A stretch of DNA of 64,000 nucleotides from Anaeramoeba flamelloides (taxonomy: Eukaryota > Metamonada > Anaeramoebidae). The notes beneath the pieces are model-generated. The model was not told the DNA's origin. It saw nothing but the letters and a program-made list of their open reading frames with translations, and made no database searches. Shown here piece by piece: positions 46,831-59,075 of this stretch; the stretch's first letter is position 1, and the number at the start of each line of letters is the position of its first letter. The stretch is from positions 8,804,001 to 8,868,000 of the forward strand of contig JANTQA010000033.1 of assembly GCA_027625915.1 (NCBI GenBank), read 5' to 3'. Made by a program: the position numbers and the translations under genes.

Positions 46831-48241
46831 AATTGGAATTTGTCTCTTCTATTTATTTAGATGGGTACCTTTTTCCAGGTCGAGTATTGTATGATCACCC
46901 AAAATATCTCACTACAAATGGTCAAATAAATACCCTAATTTGAATGTAAAAATGAGGATAATTTTTATTTCATTTTTGATGATTTTTCTTTGCAAAATAG
47001 AATTTTTAAATTACAACCTACTTCTTTGAAAACTCGATTTTGCAAAGTAATATCTCAAAAAGGCAGTGAAAATTATTCTCCATTTATAATTCAAATAATA
47101 GCAAATTAGAACACAAAAAATCAATTGTATATTTGGAAAAGAAAAGGACAGTTTTCAAAAACTCTATGCTGTGAAAAAATGATAATTGTTCTTGAAAGTA
47201 TTTTTTTATCAATAAGAAGCTTTTGAATCGACAAAAGTTGGATTAGAGATTAAATTGAAACAATATTTGTTATCCAACTTTTTAAATTTTTAATTATCGA
47301 GTTTTGGTCTTGTAATTCTTCCATTCATTTGTAAAGTATCATTTCTTTTTTGAAAATCTATTTGAGAATTAGTTGGGTAACTAAGGATTCGTTTCAAGTG
47401 TTCAACAAGAGAATTGGGTTGAAAATGGAAAAAATAAAAAAAACTTTGTCTTTTTCGTTTTACTTCTTTCTGTTTTCATACGAATTAAGAATTAAATAAA
47501 AAAAAATCATTTGAGAAAAAGAGTTACTGAAATTTTCTAAAATTCTTTTAAATGTGATAAGTAATCATTTAAAATGTAAAAAAAAATTCCAAGTATTTTA
47601 CCGACTTTTTGTGATTTTTTATTAACTTGTATTGGTAGTAAGCTTTTTTCAGTTAATTGAAAAAACCAGCACGAAGTTGTAGATTTTTAACATTAGTTCA
47701 ATTTCTTAAATCACTGAAAGGGGCACTTCCAACTCAACAACATTACAACTCCTTTTCTTGCAAGTTTATTTTCAAAAAGTTCGTATTTTGATTGCTTAAT
47801 AATAAAATTAAAGAGAAAAAAAATGACTTCTTTAACAGAGAATTTTGTACTTAGGAACTAGATTGATTTTATAGAATGGAGTAAATTATTGGTAACAAAT
47901 ACTATGGAAATATGATTAATTTGCAAAACCACAATCTTCTTTTCAAAAGGTATAATTGTTTTTTTGTATTCTGTTTTGCATTACAAAATAGGAAAAAAAT
48001 TTCACTTCCTTTTCTATATTTTACTTTTCAAAATCGAGTTTTCAAAGAAGTAGGTTGTAATTTAAAAATTCTATTTTGCAAAAAAAAATCAACAAAAATT
48101 AAATAAAAATTATCCTCATTTTTACATTCAAATCAGAGTATTTATTTAATCTTTTTTTGTGAGATATTTTGGGTGATCGAGCAATACCGGACATGGAAAA
48201 GGGTACCCATCTAAACAAATAGAAGTCACAAATTCCAATTT
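46831..48241. mobile_element. Long inverted repeat with conserved peptide in both arms
   Basis: Arms 46831-47085 (plus) and 47995-48241 (minus) are about 85% identical by eye and enclose about 900 bp. Both arms keep an open frame for the same peptide (KLEFVSSIYLDGY... and KLEFVTSICLDGY..., both with DHPKYLT and INTLI) with many differences at third positions, suggesting past coding. Family unknown; a transposase end or a small duplicated gene piece are both possible. Confidence 0.5.
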
Positions 48242-49770
48242 AAGAATGTGAAAAAGTTTTGATGTTACAAAGAAAAAAAAAAAGGAAAATGCAATTAATT
48301 CCTATTTCGTTTATATTACCAGTAAAATACCAAAATGATTCTATACCCTGAAAAATAGCATAGACTCAAAACTCGTGCTCTTGTCATTGAGCAAATTCGA
48401 AAAAAGCTTATTTTTAAGAACATCCCACTTAAATAAACCAAAAAATGAAAAGTATTGGGAAATACAGGTATGCTGAGTGAGAAAGATATTAGGGGTTCTT
48501 TCCGAAAAAACGGGAAAATTTACAAAACTGTATTAGGTTATTATTTTTTTTTGTCATTTGTCTGTTTTGAGAAAAATCATTTTTCATGCTATTTCAAGAT
48601 TTGTCAAGCAAATTATTCAATTACGAATGACTTAAACAGCAAACAAACACATTTGAAAAACAATGGAAGTATCAACTCAATGGTTTAATCTCATTTTCTT
48701 TCGAAAATAGAAAAGCACATTAAATATAACAATTTTTAAGATGAGACAAAAACAATTCCAAGGTTTTTGAAAAAATATAATCTCTTGCCTTATAACCAAA
48801 CAACCAGGCTCTGTGCCTTTTTGATTCAAGTTAAGCTAATTCTGTTTTTATTCGACTTGTTGGTATTTTGCTTAAAAATTTCAACTTTAAAACTGTAATT
48901 TGGTAGTTACACAAGCTTTTTCGAGTTGGGTTCTTTGAACACTTGACAAAAGAAAAGAGTAAGTCTCAAAATTGATAAATACTTGGATAAACCTATGATC
49001 TCATGATTATCGAAAACCTAGAAGAATCAATAATTTTTCACAACTTGAAAATAAAAATAATTGGATAATTTCTTATGCAATTACTAACTTTTGTTACACT
49101 GAAGAAATTATTTTTTTATTAGGAAAATAAACATTCTATATTTTCGAAATATGTTTTTAAAAGTTGTGGTAAGAACAAAACAATAAATAAAAAAAAGAGA
49201 AAAAAAAAAAAAAGTAAACAAAAGAAAAAATTTGGTTTGACAAAACCCCACCTACCAAAATATTTTTTTTCAGTTTGCAAGTTACATATTGCATTACGTC
49301 AGTATTTTGAGGTAATTTTTTTATTCAGACCAAATGTATTCCACCCAAACCTTAAATGGAAATTGATCTTAAAAATTTGAAACCAAAACTGTTGACAATT
49401 AAAAAAAAAATACCAAGTTTTAAATTTCAATTCTGACTTTAAAAAGATGGAAACAGGATTGAAATCATAATTTTGAGCAATATTTTTTCGTTTTTAAAGA
49501 GATTTTCAGAAAAATGATTTTATTTTTTTTTTTCATCTGTAGTTATTGATTTTTCTTTTGCACCCTTTTATATTTTTATTTTTTTTTTCTTTTTCTCACT
49601 AATTCCCTTTCAATCAATTTATTTTTTTCAACCAAATTGAAAAAATTGAAATAAATAACTTGTTTTTTCAATAAAAAAGACTTTTAATAATTTATTTTTT
49701 CAAAAATTTTTTGTCTTGATTTTTAAAATTTTGCTTATTCAACACACCCCACCCTAATTCTGCTTTCGAA
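48242..49770. other. Intergenic stretch upstream of the cyclin gene
   Basis: AT-rich. One 77-codon frame (48455-48688, MGNTGMLSEKDIRGSFRKNG...) has a plausible start but no recognisable domain. Nothing else supported. Confidence 0.45.
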
Positions 49771-51620
49771 ATGAGTGTCCCAAATAAAAACAACACCGAA
49801 AACGGAGACAACAAAAGTAACAAAAACAAAAACAATAACAATGGTCAGTTTTCTGATATGAGCGAAATCCAAAATCTTCAATCTCGATCTCGAAAACGAA
49901 ATTTCTGGACAAACAAACAAGAAACTAAGAAAAGAAATCGAGGTCTCAACTCAAATACAAGTCCAAATTCCCAAAAACTGAGCGACAAAAAAAAAACTGA
50001 AATCTCTGCAATAAAAAGCAAACATACCGAACAAAATTTGAAAAATTCACAACAGAACAAAGACCAGAGTACACATTGTACTCCAATTGTTACTTGTACA
50101 AAAAGTGAAAACACCGTAGAAAAAGGTTTGGAATCTTAATGTTTTCTTTTTCATTTTCTTTAATTTTGGCTTTGTTTTTTTATTTTTTAATTTTTTTTTT
50201 TTGTTCCTTTTTATTTTTTTTTTGGATTCTTTTATTTTGGTTTGTTTTGTTTTTTCTCCTTCTGTTTTTTTCACAGATTTCTGAAAACTGAACAATAAGT
50301 GATTTTGTCTGAAAAAGAAAACAAAAAAAAAAGTAAAAAAAGAATAAGAACTTTTTGTTCGTTTTTTTGAATTTTCAATACAGTCACTTTTTCATTTTTC
50401 AGTTTTTTTGGAAATGCTTTTTAGTTTACTTTTACAAACTATTTGAACGAAAGCCCTTCCCATTTTCTTTTTGTTTTGGTGATTGGTTTTTCGTTTGAGG
50501 GCTACTTTGAAAACAAAATTTATGCTTTTTATTTTTTTTAATTGGCTCTTTTCAATTCCAAAAAAACTCGACATTTGAGTTGTAAAAAGTTTTGAATATT
50601 ACCCAAATATTTACAACTTTGATCATCAATAGTCACACTCTCCAAAAAAAAATTTGTTTCAAATTGTTGATCTTTTTTTTTTTTTTCTCTTCGTTTTTGG
50701 TGAAAGTAGATGAAAAAAAACTTTATGAAAACAAGTTTTCTCGTTTTTCCTTTTTTCATCTTCGCAAAAGTAATACCCTCTTTACTGAATGAAAATTTAA
50801 AAATAATCTGGTTCTATTTTTCAAAGAATAAAATTGAATTTAGACATATTTATGAACAGGAACGATTTATGAGCACCAAAACAAAAAATGTTAGATCTCA
50901 AGCACGAGAGTCAAATAGTTACATTTTTAAAAAAAAAAATAGATCGAAATCCAATTTTCTAATTTACCTTTACAATCTTGGATCAAACGAAATTCTGTTT
51001 TCTTCAAATTTGATTATTTTTTTCTATTTGTCCCACATGAGTAAATATGAACTTGTTAAAAATAGAGTTTTTTTGAGAAAAAAATTGGTTTTTGAGATCA
51101 ATATCCAGAAACAAATGTTGAAAGATGTTTTTAAAAAAACTTTCTGTTGCATCTGGCTTAAAAAAGTGAGCATCAAAAGTTTTGAGACTTGCGATTAAAA
51201 CTGTTTTCTTGACTCTTTGAAGTAGCCTTAGTCATACCTTTGAAACTTTTGTGCCTCACTTTTTTTAAAATGGCAAATCTCAAAAAAATTATTTTCAAAA
51301 ATGGACAAAAAGATTTAATCTTCAAACTGTTTTTCTATTGTTATGCGATATAATTTTTTATTTTATTTTTATGAATTCTAAATTTCAAAAAAAAAATATT
51401 TAATATTTAAACTTTTTTTTCTATTGTTTACAAATATAATTTCTTATTTGGGCTTTCTTATTTATAGAAAAAATTCACAAAAAATCTAACCTGTCAAAAA
51501 CGAAAGATACACAAAATTTTAGAAAATTTGGCCCAAAAGAAAAAGAAGAGATTAAATTCTTATTGAAAAAAAATCTCAAACCTCAATTTCAAAAAGAAAA
51601 AAACACAAAAATAGGATATA

Positions 51621-51651
<31 letters not shown>

Positions 51652-52930
51652 CGACGATGATGATGATGATGATGATGATGACGATGACGATAGTGATCGT
51701 GAAAATCATATATATAACAACAATAATATTATTAAAGAAAGAAATAACAAACAACCCTTTTCTGATTCACAACCACATCCAAAAATAGTATTATTACCAA
51801 ATTCAAACGCTATGAAAATCCCCATAATATCAAAGTCGGGATCGGAATCAAAAATAGTAGTGGAATCGGAATCCGAATCCAAATCGGAATCCGAATCTGT
51901 CTCCGAATCCGAAACAGACACGGAAACCGAAACCGAAACCGAAACTGAAACAGACTCTGATTCCGATTCCGATTCCGATTCCGATTCAGACTCCGATTCC
52001 GATTCCGATTCCGACCAAGAATTTGAATCAATTAATAAAAGTTTACAAATTAATCGTCAATTTAACAACTATAACACAGACCAAAGGATGGAAATCCCAG
52101 AAAAGCAAAACTTGAGTGACCTCTATTTAAAATTAATTGATGATCCAAATTTTTATCCTGAAGATCCTAATGTGTATATCAATTGTTTATTAAATTCAAA
52201 CAATTACTATGCAGAAGTCGATTATCTGGAAAAAATGCAACCACGTATCTCGACCGAAATGCGAACTATTCTTATTCGATGGCTTAATGAGGTCTGCCAA
52301 GAATTCGAGCTTCACCCCGAAACGTTTTACCTTGCGATCAATTATTTGGATCGTTTTTTAAGTCAAATCCGAGTGCCCCGAAACTATCTCCAGCTTGTGG
52401 GCGTCACATCGTTATTAATGGCTTCCAAATTCGAAGAGATCCGACCGCCCACCGTCGATGACTTTTCGTACATCACTCGCAACACCTATGCAAACGCCTA
52501 TATTTTGCAATGCGAAATCCAAATCATTAATGTTTTGAAATTCCGCTTAAAAGTTTTAACACCGATCCCCTTTTTGAAATTTTTTTTATTATTTACGAAC
52601 GCCAATAAAAAAACCAAGCTGTTGGCCTATTACATATCCGAACTCCAGGTACCCCATATATACTTTTTAAACTTTAAGCCAGAAGTTATTGCACTTAGCT
52701 CAATTGCACTTGCAAACCTGATCCTAAACAACATCGACAAAGATAATTGGAATACCATGCTTGACGATTTCCCTCAATTCCATTTAAACAATTTAAAACC
52801 TTGTATTTTAAAATTAATCCAACTTTATAAAAATATATCTAAATTAAAAAATTGTCCCATTTTTGAAAAATTTAATCAAGATAATTTTTTAAATGTTTCT
52901 TCAATACCCATCCTAAACAATTATTTTTGA
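49771..52930 (+). CDS. A/B-type mitotic cyclin with long acidic repeats, two exons
   Basis: Regulatory partner of a cyclin-dependent kinase. Exon 1 (49771-50125) and exon 2 (51468-52930) join in phase 1 across a 1342-bp GT-AG intron, giving about 605 aa. Residues 1-118 are Asn/Lys/Ser-rich and disordered. The start of exon 2 is basic (KIHKKSNLSKTK), then come about 25 consecutive Asp or near-Asp residues (about 170-194). A tract of ES/ET/DS dipeptides follows (about 242-304). The cyclin box begins near residue 378: STEMRTILIRWLNEV, PETFYLAINYLDRFLS, LQLVGVTSLLMASKFEEI and PPTVDDFSYIT, the classic A/B cyclin pattern. It is followed by the C-terminal cyclin fold to residue 605. I see no canonical RxxL destruction box or KEN box in the N-terminal half. 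An intronic frame (50710-51198) is probably chance. Confidence 0.9.
50126..51467 (+). other. Intron of the cyclin gene
   Basis: Donor GTTTGG at 50126, acceptor TTTATAG ending at 51467. Very AT-rich with T-runs. A 162-codon frame at 50710-51198 is K/F/N-rich, starts in homopolymer sequence and has no domain, so I do not call it a gene. Confidence 0.7.
51622..51692 (+). repeat. GAT/GAC microsatellite encoding poly-Asp
   Basis: Tandem GATGAC units followed by GATGAT units, in frame within the cyclin gene. The mix of synonymous codons and the clean unit structure suggest replication slippage tolerated by the protein. Confidence 0.9.
51840..52016 (+). repeat. GAATCC/GAAACC/TCCGAT hexanucleotide repeats encoding ES, ET and DS dipeptides
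   Basis: Three successive in-frame hexamer tracts (GAATCC-like, GAAACC-like and TCCGAT) encode alternating acidic and hydroxyl residues, potential CK2-type phosphorylation sites, ahead of the cyclin box. Confidence 0.88.
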
Positions 52931-53377
52931 AAACAAATAGAGTGTGCCTATCTGTTTTCAGATAATATATGAGATCGGTGGAATATATTATTGAAGAAAC
53001 AGTCATTTATTTTAGATACATTTATGAAGAGAAGAGATTCATTTATTTTTAATTTCATTAAGAATTAATTTTCATTAAGAATTAATTTCATTCTTTTTTT
53101 TTTTTTTTTATATTTTTATTTTTTATATTTTCTTTTTTATTTTTTTATTTTTTTTCCCTTTTTAATTTGTTTTTTTTCTTCGGGCTTTTATCTTCTTTTT
53201 CTTTTCTTTTCTTCTATTTGATTTTTTAATTTTTTTTTTTTTGATTTTTAAAAAACTAAAGTGTTTTTTAAAAATAGAAAAAATTTTTTTTTTTTTTTTA
53301 TGAAACTTACTTTTTTTTTTTTATAATCCCCAAAAAAATAAAAAAAAAATAAATCTAAACTTTTACATAAAAATAAA
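52931..53377. other. 3' flank of the cyclin gene
   Basis: Extreme T-rich runs, no coding feature; a short direct repeat TTTCATTAAGAATTAATT occurs near 53052 and 53070. Confidence 0.55.
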
Positions 53378-53956
53378 CATATGTCCTTAATAAAATTAAG
53401 CACTATTTTTTTCTTGTTGATATTTTTCGAAATTAAGTTCATAACTTAATTCAATCAACCACTGTGATAATTTTTTTTAGAATAAAAACACTTTCAACTT
53501 TTGAATACAGAAAATATTTTTTGAAATTACTGTGCACTTTTTTATTTTTTTTTGAAAAATTGGGGTTTAGAAAAGCTTGATATCAAAGAATAAGTTAATA
53601 TATTTAATTAGAATGCTTTTCCAGAGAGTTTATCTTTTTAGTTTAACGTTTTTTTAATTTTACCATTTAAAACTAAAAAAAATATTTGAGGACTAAATTA
53701 GTGCCTTTTGTGAAAAGAAAATTCCCCATAATTTAGAATTTGTTTTAGTAAATGAGTTAAAACAAGATAGTGTATCTAAAAATATACATAATTTCAAGTT
53801 TGAATTCAATCATTTTGGCAAAACATGTTTTCAAGAAAAAGTTAAACTGAAACTCCATTTATTTTTATTTTATCATTTAGTTTTTTTAATTGTTTTAATG
53901 GAAAGTATTTGATCAGTTTTTCATTTTTAGTGTTTTTTGGGTCATAGGGACATATG
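53378..53956 (+). mobile_element. 580-bp non-autonomous TIR element, copy 2 (best-preserved ends)
   Basis: Begins CATATGTCCTTAAT and ends TAGGGACATATG, so the termini are inverted (CATATGTCCYTA). It aligns along its whole length to 1519-2100 and, inverted, to 38323-38892. No frame is conserved. Confidence 0.75.
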
Positions 53957-54414
53957 CTATCTTTCAAATGAAATTTTTTTATCTTTGGCTATTTTAAGCG
54001 ATTAGTAACTCTTATTTTTTTTTTTTTTTTACCACAAAGATCAATAAGATGTAATGATTTTCCCAAAGATTCCATTTAGCTTGATACAAAAAAACACCTT
54101 TATTAACTTTAGAGAACACTATCAATATAAAAGTTTTTGTTAAAAAAATTCAACATTTATTAATTTTTAACTTTTTAATGACTTCACATACCGTAAATAT
54201 GATTGGTTAATACGAGATCTTTTAATCAAAAATCATTTTTGTAGTATTTTGCAAACCAAGTTGAAGAATCTATTTTTTGACAAAGATTTTATTCAAATTT
54301 AAAAGTCATAACATTTTCAAAAAAATTTCTTTACAGTTTAGATCTTTTTTTTTATCTTTCCAAAATGATTTTACATTTATTAACTATCTTTGAAATGGGT
54401 AACCAATTATATTA
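53957..54414. other. AT-rich spacer between two elements
   Basis: No gene or known repeat seen. Not homologous to the spacer that follows copy 1 of the 580-bp element. Confidence 0.5.
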
Positions 54415-54611
54415 CAGTCAGTTCCACTTTTAAGGCACAAACTTTTCACGAAATTTAAGGCACAATACAATCTAAAATTAAGGCACAAAATTTGGAATTT
54501 ATTATTTTACAATTTATTTTACTAGAATCTGAATTTTGTGCTTTAATTTGAGATTTTTTTTTGTGCCTTAAATTCTGATGAAAGTTTGTGCCTTAAAAGT
54601 GGAACTTACTG
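54415..54611. mobile_element. Palindromic CAGTCAGT MITE, copy 4
   Basis: CAGTCAGTTCCAC at the left, complement at the right (GGAACTTACTG), TA on both flanks. Well preserved arms with AAGGCACA motifs. Confidence 0.85.
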
Positions 54612-54668
54612 TAACACAATAAGAATGATTTAATTAATATTTTATTGAAAAAAATTTTTTTTTTTGAT

Positions 54669-54875
54669 TTTTCCGTTAGATTTTCTTGAGTTTTCTGTTT
54701 TATTTGTAAAATCTATCGATTTTCGTTAGGTTTTTTTGAGGTTTTCTTTTTTATTTCAAAAATCTATTGATTTTCTAAATAAATTGAAAACTCAAAAACA
54801 CCTAACGAAAATCGATAGATTTTACAAATAAAACAGAAAACCTCAAGAAAATCTCGGACACCTTTCGTTAGGTTT
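54669..54875. repeat. Long hairpin between two MITEs
   Basis: Left arm (TTTCTGTTTTATTTGTAAAA, ATCGATTTTCGTTAGG) is followed by its complement (CCTAACGAAAATCGATAG...AATAAAACAGAAA). A partial third copy lies near 55255-55320. It is an independent fold-back sequence, not part of the CAGTCAGT family. Confidence 0.65.
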
Positions 54876-54929
54876 TTTTAATTTATGAAATAAAAAGAAA
54901 ATTTCAAAAATTTTCGGTTTGTTTTAATA

Positions 54930-55126
54930 CAGTCAGTTTCACTTTTAAGGCACAAACTTTCATCAGAATTTAAGGCACGATACAATCTCAAATTAAAGTA
55001 CAAAATTCAAATTCTAGTAAAAATAAACAGTAAAAATTAAAATTACAAATTTTGTGCCTTAATTTGAGATTTTTTCTGTGCCTTAATTTTCGTTGAAAGT
55101 TTGTGCCTTAAAAGTAAAACTGACTG
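54930..55126. mobile_element. Palindromic CAGTCAGT MITE, copy 5
   Basis: Starts CAGTCAGTTTCAC and ends GTAAAACTGACTG, with TA flanks. Same 197-bp length as copies 1 and 4. Confidence 0.85.
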
Positions 55127-56931
55127 TAATAAAAAAAAAATATAGGACAATTTCGTTAGGTTTTCAAGAATTTAAAAGAATAGAGTAAAATCTGCATTAT
55201 TTTATTTGAAATTTTTGAATTTTAGAAAACGGTCGGGGGCTTTTCTTGAATTTTCTGCACATAAGGAAAGTTGATAGATTTTACTAATAAAACAGAAAAC
55301 CTCAAGAAAAGCTAGGACATTTTGTTTGTTTTTTTTTTATTTTTTGAAATAAAACTGAAAATTACTAAAATTTGGGGTTATTTCTCAAAAAAAGACACTT
55401 ATTTGAACTTGTTAGGAAACTTCCCATTAAGTTTTTCCGGGTTAAAAAGAATAGATTAAAATTGGATTTTTTCGATTTTTTAGAATATTGTGAAATCTAG
55501 GATACTACTGTTAGTGTTTCAAGAATTTAAAAGAAACTAGTTAAATATATGAATTTTACTCTATTTTTTGAATGGTAGAAAATACATATACGTAATAATC
55601 ACCATTTGTAATATTTTTACTATATTTCAGTTTTTTTTAGATGAGCACAGAGCTTTTTCAAAATTAATAGTAATTTTCCAACAAAGTAAATATCTCAATT
55701 TTTGATATAAAAAAAATCCACTGAAAATGTAATTATAATTTTTTATATAAAATATACCCTTTTTTCTCAACTAACAACTTTGAAAAGAGGTGGTTATACT
55801 AAAAATCAAGAAATATGTCTCATAGTGTACAAGTATCTATACTTTCGATTATATTGAAAAATCAACTCCACTCGAGAGAAAAAATTGTTAAATACGGTAA
55901 TATTTTTGTCAAACTTGAAATTTTCAATTTTTTTTTTTTTCATATATATATATATGCTCCACAAGAAATGTCATTTAGTTATTTATTTTCAAAAAAGGCG
56001 ATTGTGAACATATTTGGACAAATACACAATTTATCTTCATAATAAAACCCTTTTAACTATATAGACAAGATTTGCCATTTTTAAAATAAATCGCTGTTTT
56101 AATTACTTTTCAGTGAAAATATTTATATTACTTTCAAGTTGAATGTTTGGATTTGAAAAATACAAACATAGATTTACAAAATGATTATATTAAAAGTAGG
56201 TCACACCTTAAGTCATTATTTCTATTTTACACTGAATAAAGAAAAAAAAACGAATCAAATCTCATTTGAAAAATCTAAGAACCATAAATCAACTTATTTA
56301 AACTTTTAAGATCATTATGATTGATCTTTGATTATAATAGGTTAAAATTTAATTTTAAATATTATATTATTTTTATTTTGCCACTGGAGCTAAATAAGGT
56401 TTTAGAAAACAAAAATAGTAATATAAATAAATATAAACTTTGGAATTAATGTTAAATAAGATAAATAAAATATATTTAATTTTTATTAGAAATTTAATAT
56501 TAAAAAGCAAAAATATTTTTGATTTATAAGATAAAAATGTTAAATTTTCTAAACACCATTTCAAAAATTGTGACTCACTTAAAATAATAAATTGGATAAA
56601 AAAAATAAAATTATCCTTTAGTATTCAATAACAATTAATTATTAAATCTGATTTGTAATTAACTTTTATATTATTCTTAATATATAAAAACCTGATATTG
56701 TAAAAAATTAAAAAATTAAACAAAATAAAACCAAAAATTATAAAAAAAGAGAGTTACAATTTTTGAAATGAGTTTTATTGATCATTTATGACTGAAATTT
56801 TACTGAAAAAAAAAGTAGAACAACATGATTTTTTTATGAATAACTAAATTCATTTTAAAAAAAATTACATAGTCTCAATTTTTTTAGTGATTATTTGTCT
56901 TTTTGAAAATCTTTTTTAAAATGATCTTTAA

Positions 56932-56970
<39 letters not shown>

Positions 56971-59075
56971 AAAGGAAAATGAAAAACAAAAACAAAAATT
57001 TGTAAAAGCCAAACTAAAATTTGCAAAATTAGAAAAAATGATTCTGATCCAAAAATTTGAAAATATTTTTTTGAGAAGAATACTCAAATAAACAGTCAAA
57101 ACCAGTTCCAGTAACATTATAAAATGAGTCAAAAATTTTGAAATCTAGTTTATAATTGTTCTGATTTTTAATTATTTTGAAGAATTTCACTTTATTCTGA
57201 TTCTTTCAAATTTATTTTTTATATTATCTTTGGACTGAATTTCAAATAAGTTCAAAATTACCGTTTTCTTTTCTTTTTATCTCGTAAAATTTTTGTATAT
57301 TATTTAAATTTTTGTTTTTGTTCTTCTTTTTTTTTTTTTTTCGATTTTATTAAAGTTTTACTTTTTCTTTTTCTTGTTAATTTCATTTTTTTATTTATTT
57401 ATTATTTTTTTTTTTGAAGAAAGCTATAGGAAAAAAAGATCTTCGAAAATACAGTCAATCATTTATAAAATCGAGACAAGGTAAAATCTTTTCATATGTT
57501 GATATTAAATAATGTAAAATCAATTTATTAACCCCTTTTCATTTAAAATTCAATAATAAACAATCCAAAAAGTCCTTTCAAAAAAATTTTATAAACTTTT
57601 TTTGAGTATTGTTTTTTTTCTATTTTTTAAAAAAATCATACTATTAATGTCTTTATTGGAATAATAAATTGAATTACTGATAATATTTAATATTGTACTA
57701 TCATTGAATTCCAAAAGATAGATTTTTTTTATGATTGTTTATTGAAGGGGAGTTACACTTTTTGAAATCGGATTTTATTATTAATTATTGGTTTTATATT
57801 ACCCTGTCAAACTAAATATTTATATTTTGATTTTTTTATCTAATATATTTGAGTAAAACGGGATTTGATTACTAAAAAAGTTAAAAATTATTTTCTTCTT
57901 TTTTTGTATCTTATTTCATCGTTATTCCTTTTTCTATCTATTTTTTGAATGGGATTCCACCTACAAATAAATTATTTGGACAATATTTTGTTTTTTTTAT
58001 TTTTTAAAAAAATTTAATATGTAATATTTTCAATATAAATAATAACAATACTGTACTTATGCATAAAAAAAATTAATATAATTGATTTTTTAAATAAATT
58101 TTCTTAAATATAATAATTCACAAGAAAAGATTATATCTTTTATATATTAAAAACAAAAAATTTATTTCCAGAAAATAAATATACTGTTATATTTTTATTC
58201 TAAACTAAATTCCAAAAATTTTAACCGAGTTTAAACATTTTAAATAATAATAATACCACACTTTAAATTCAATTTGGAAATAATTTTCGTTTTACAAAAT
58301 ATTTCATTTTTGCCTTTATGATTTTGTTTTCATTTTCTTTTTTCCGGTAATATAATCTGGTTTGTTAGATCTGGAAAATTTTTTCTAGGGTTTACAAAAG
58401 GCAAATGTTGAGTTTTTTCAATCAAAAAATCAGATACAATTATTTGAAGGTATATTATCATTTGATCGATCAACAATTGTTGTTGAAATTAAAATGCAAA
58501 TTTACCAATACAAATTATTATTTGACTTAAACCATCATTTGGGGTATAACGATTTTGGACACGAATTTTTAACATTTAGTTTTATATTTTTTTATTTTAT
58601 TTAGATGATAATGATTACTTCTAAAAACATTAATAACAGTGTAACTTAAATATCGTTTTCTATTATGTTTGGAAAAATATAATAAGTTGAGTTTTTTTTT
58701 TGCCTATTTTTGATTTTGGGTCTGTCCAAAAAATTTGGAATGGGGTTTAGATTTTTCGAACTTCACCATAAAAAGCGATGATTTTTTTTTTATTTTATAC
58801 AGAGTCTAATTAAATATACTTGAAACATATGTTTGAATAAATTTACACAATAAAATCTTGTAAAATTATAAAGAGATGTCCATTCTCTTAAACAGTTTTT
58901 TATATTGTTTCTGTATTTAAGTAATATTATACAAGTTAAAGTAAAATCTTTATCTTTTCTAACTTTCAAGTAAACAGTTGATAAAACATATTTGAATGAA
59001 GTAAATAACAAAAAAAATTATAGTACCTTTAAAAAATTTCCTTTCTTTCAGAAAATCTAAAAAAAAGCATATGAT
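55127..59075. other. AT-rich stretch with a few possible unrecognised exons
   Basis: No gene assembled with confidence. Possible coding pieces are 55815-56042 (MSHSVQVSILSIILKN..., 75 codons) and 57422-57481 (KKDLRKYSQSFIKSRQ, bounded by AG and GT). A third is 58390-58590 (GLQKANVEFFQSKNQIQ... HHLGYNDFGHEF, preceded by TTTTTTCTAG). The phases of the second and third do not join cleanly. A run of about 30 A residues lies at 56934-56968. Confidence 0.35.
58390..58590 (+). CDS. Possible exon of an unrecognised gene (about 67 codons)
   Basis: After a strong acceptor-like TTTTTTCTAG (ending at 58389) the frame GGT TTA CAA AAG... stays open for about 200 bp with protein-like composition (FEGILSFDRSTIVVEIKMQ, FDLNHHLGYNDFGHEF). 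It ends at ACATTTAG followed by a second T-rich tract. I do not recognise the family and could not find matching neighbouring exons with compatible phase, so it may be a remnant. Confidence 0.3.

Noticed and set aside
50710-51198. 162-codon frame in the cyclin intron
   Set aside because: Starts in homopolymer sequence, is K/F/N/I-rich, has no domain, and the flanking exons splice cleanly across it.
51706-52031. Minus-strand frames opposite the acidic repeats of the cyclin
   Set aside because: Simple antisense of the hexanucleotide repeats (SDSD, RNRN, RFRF strings).
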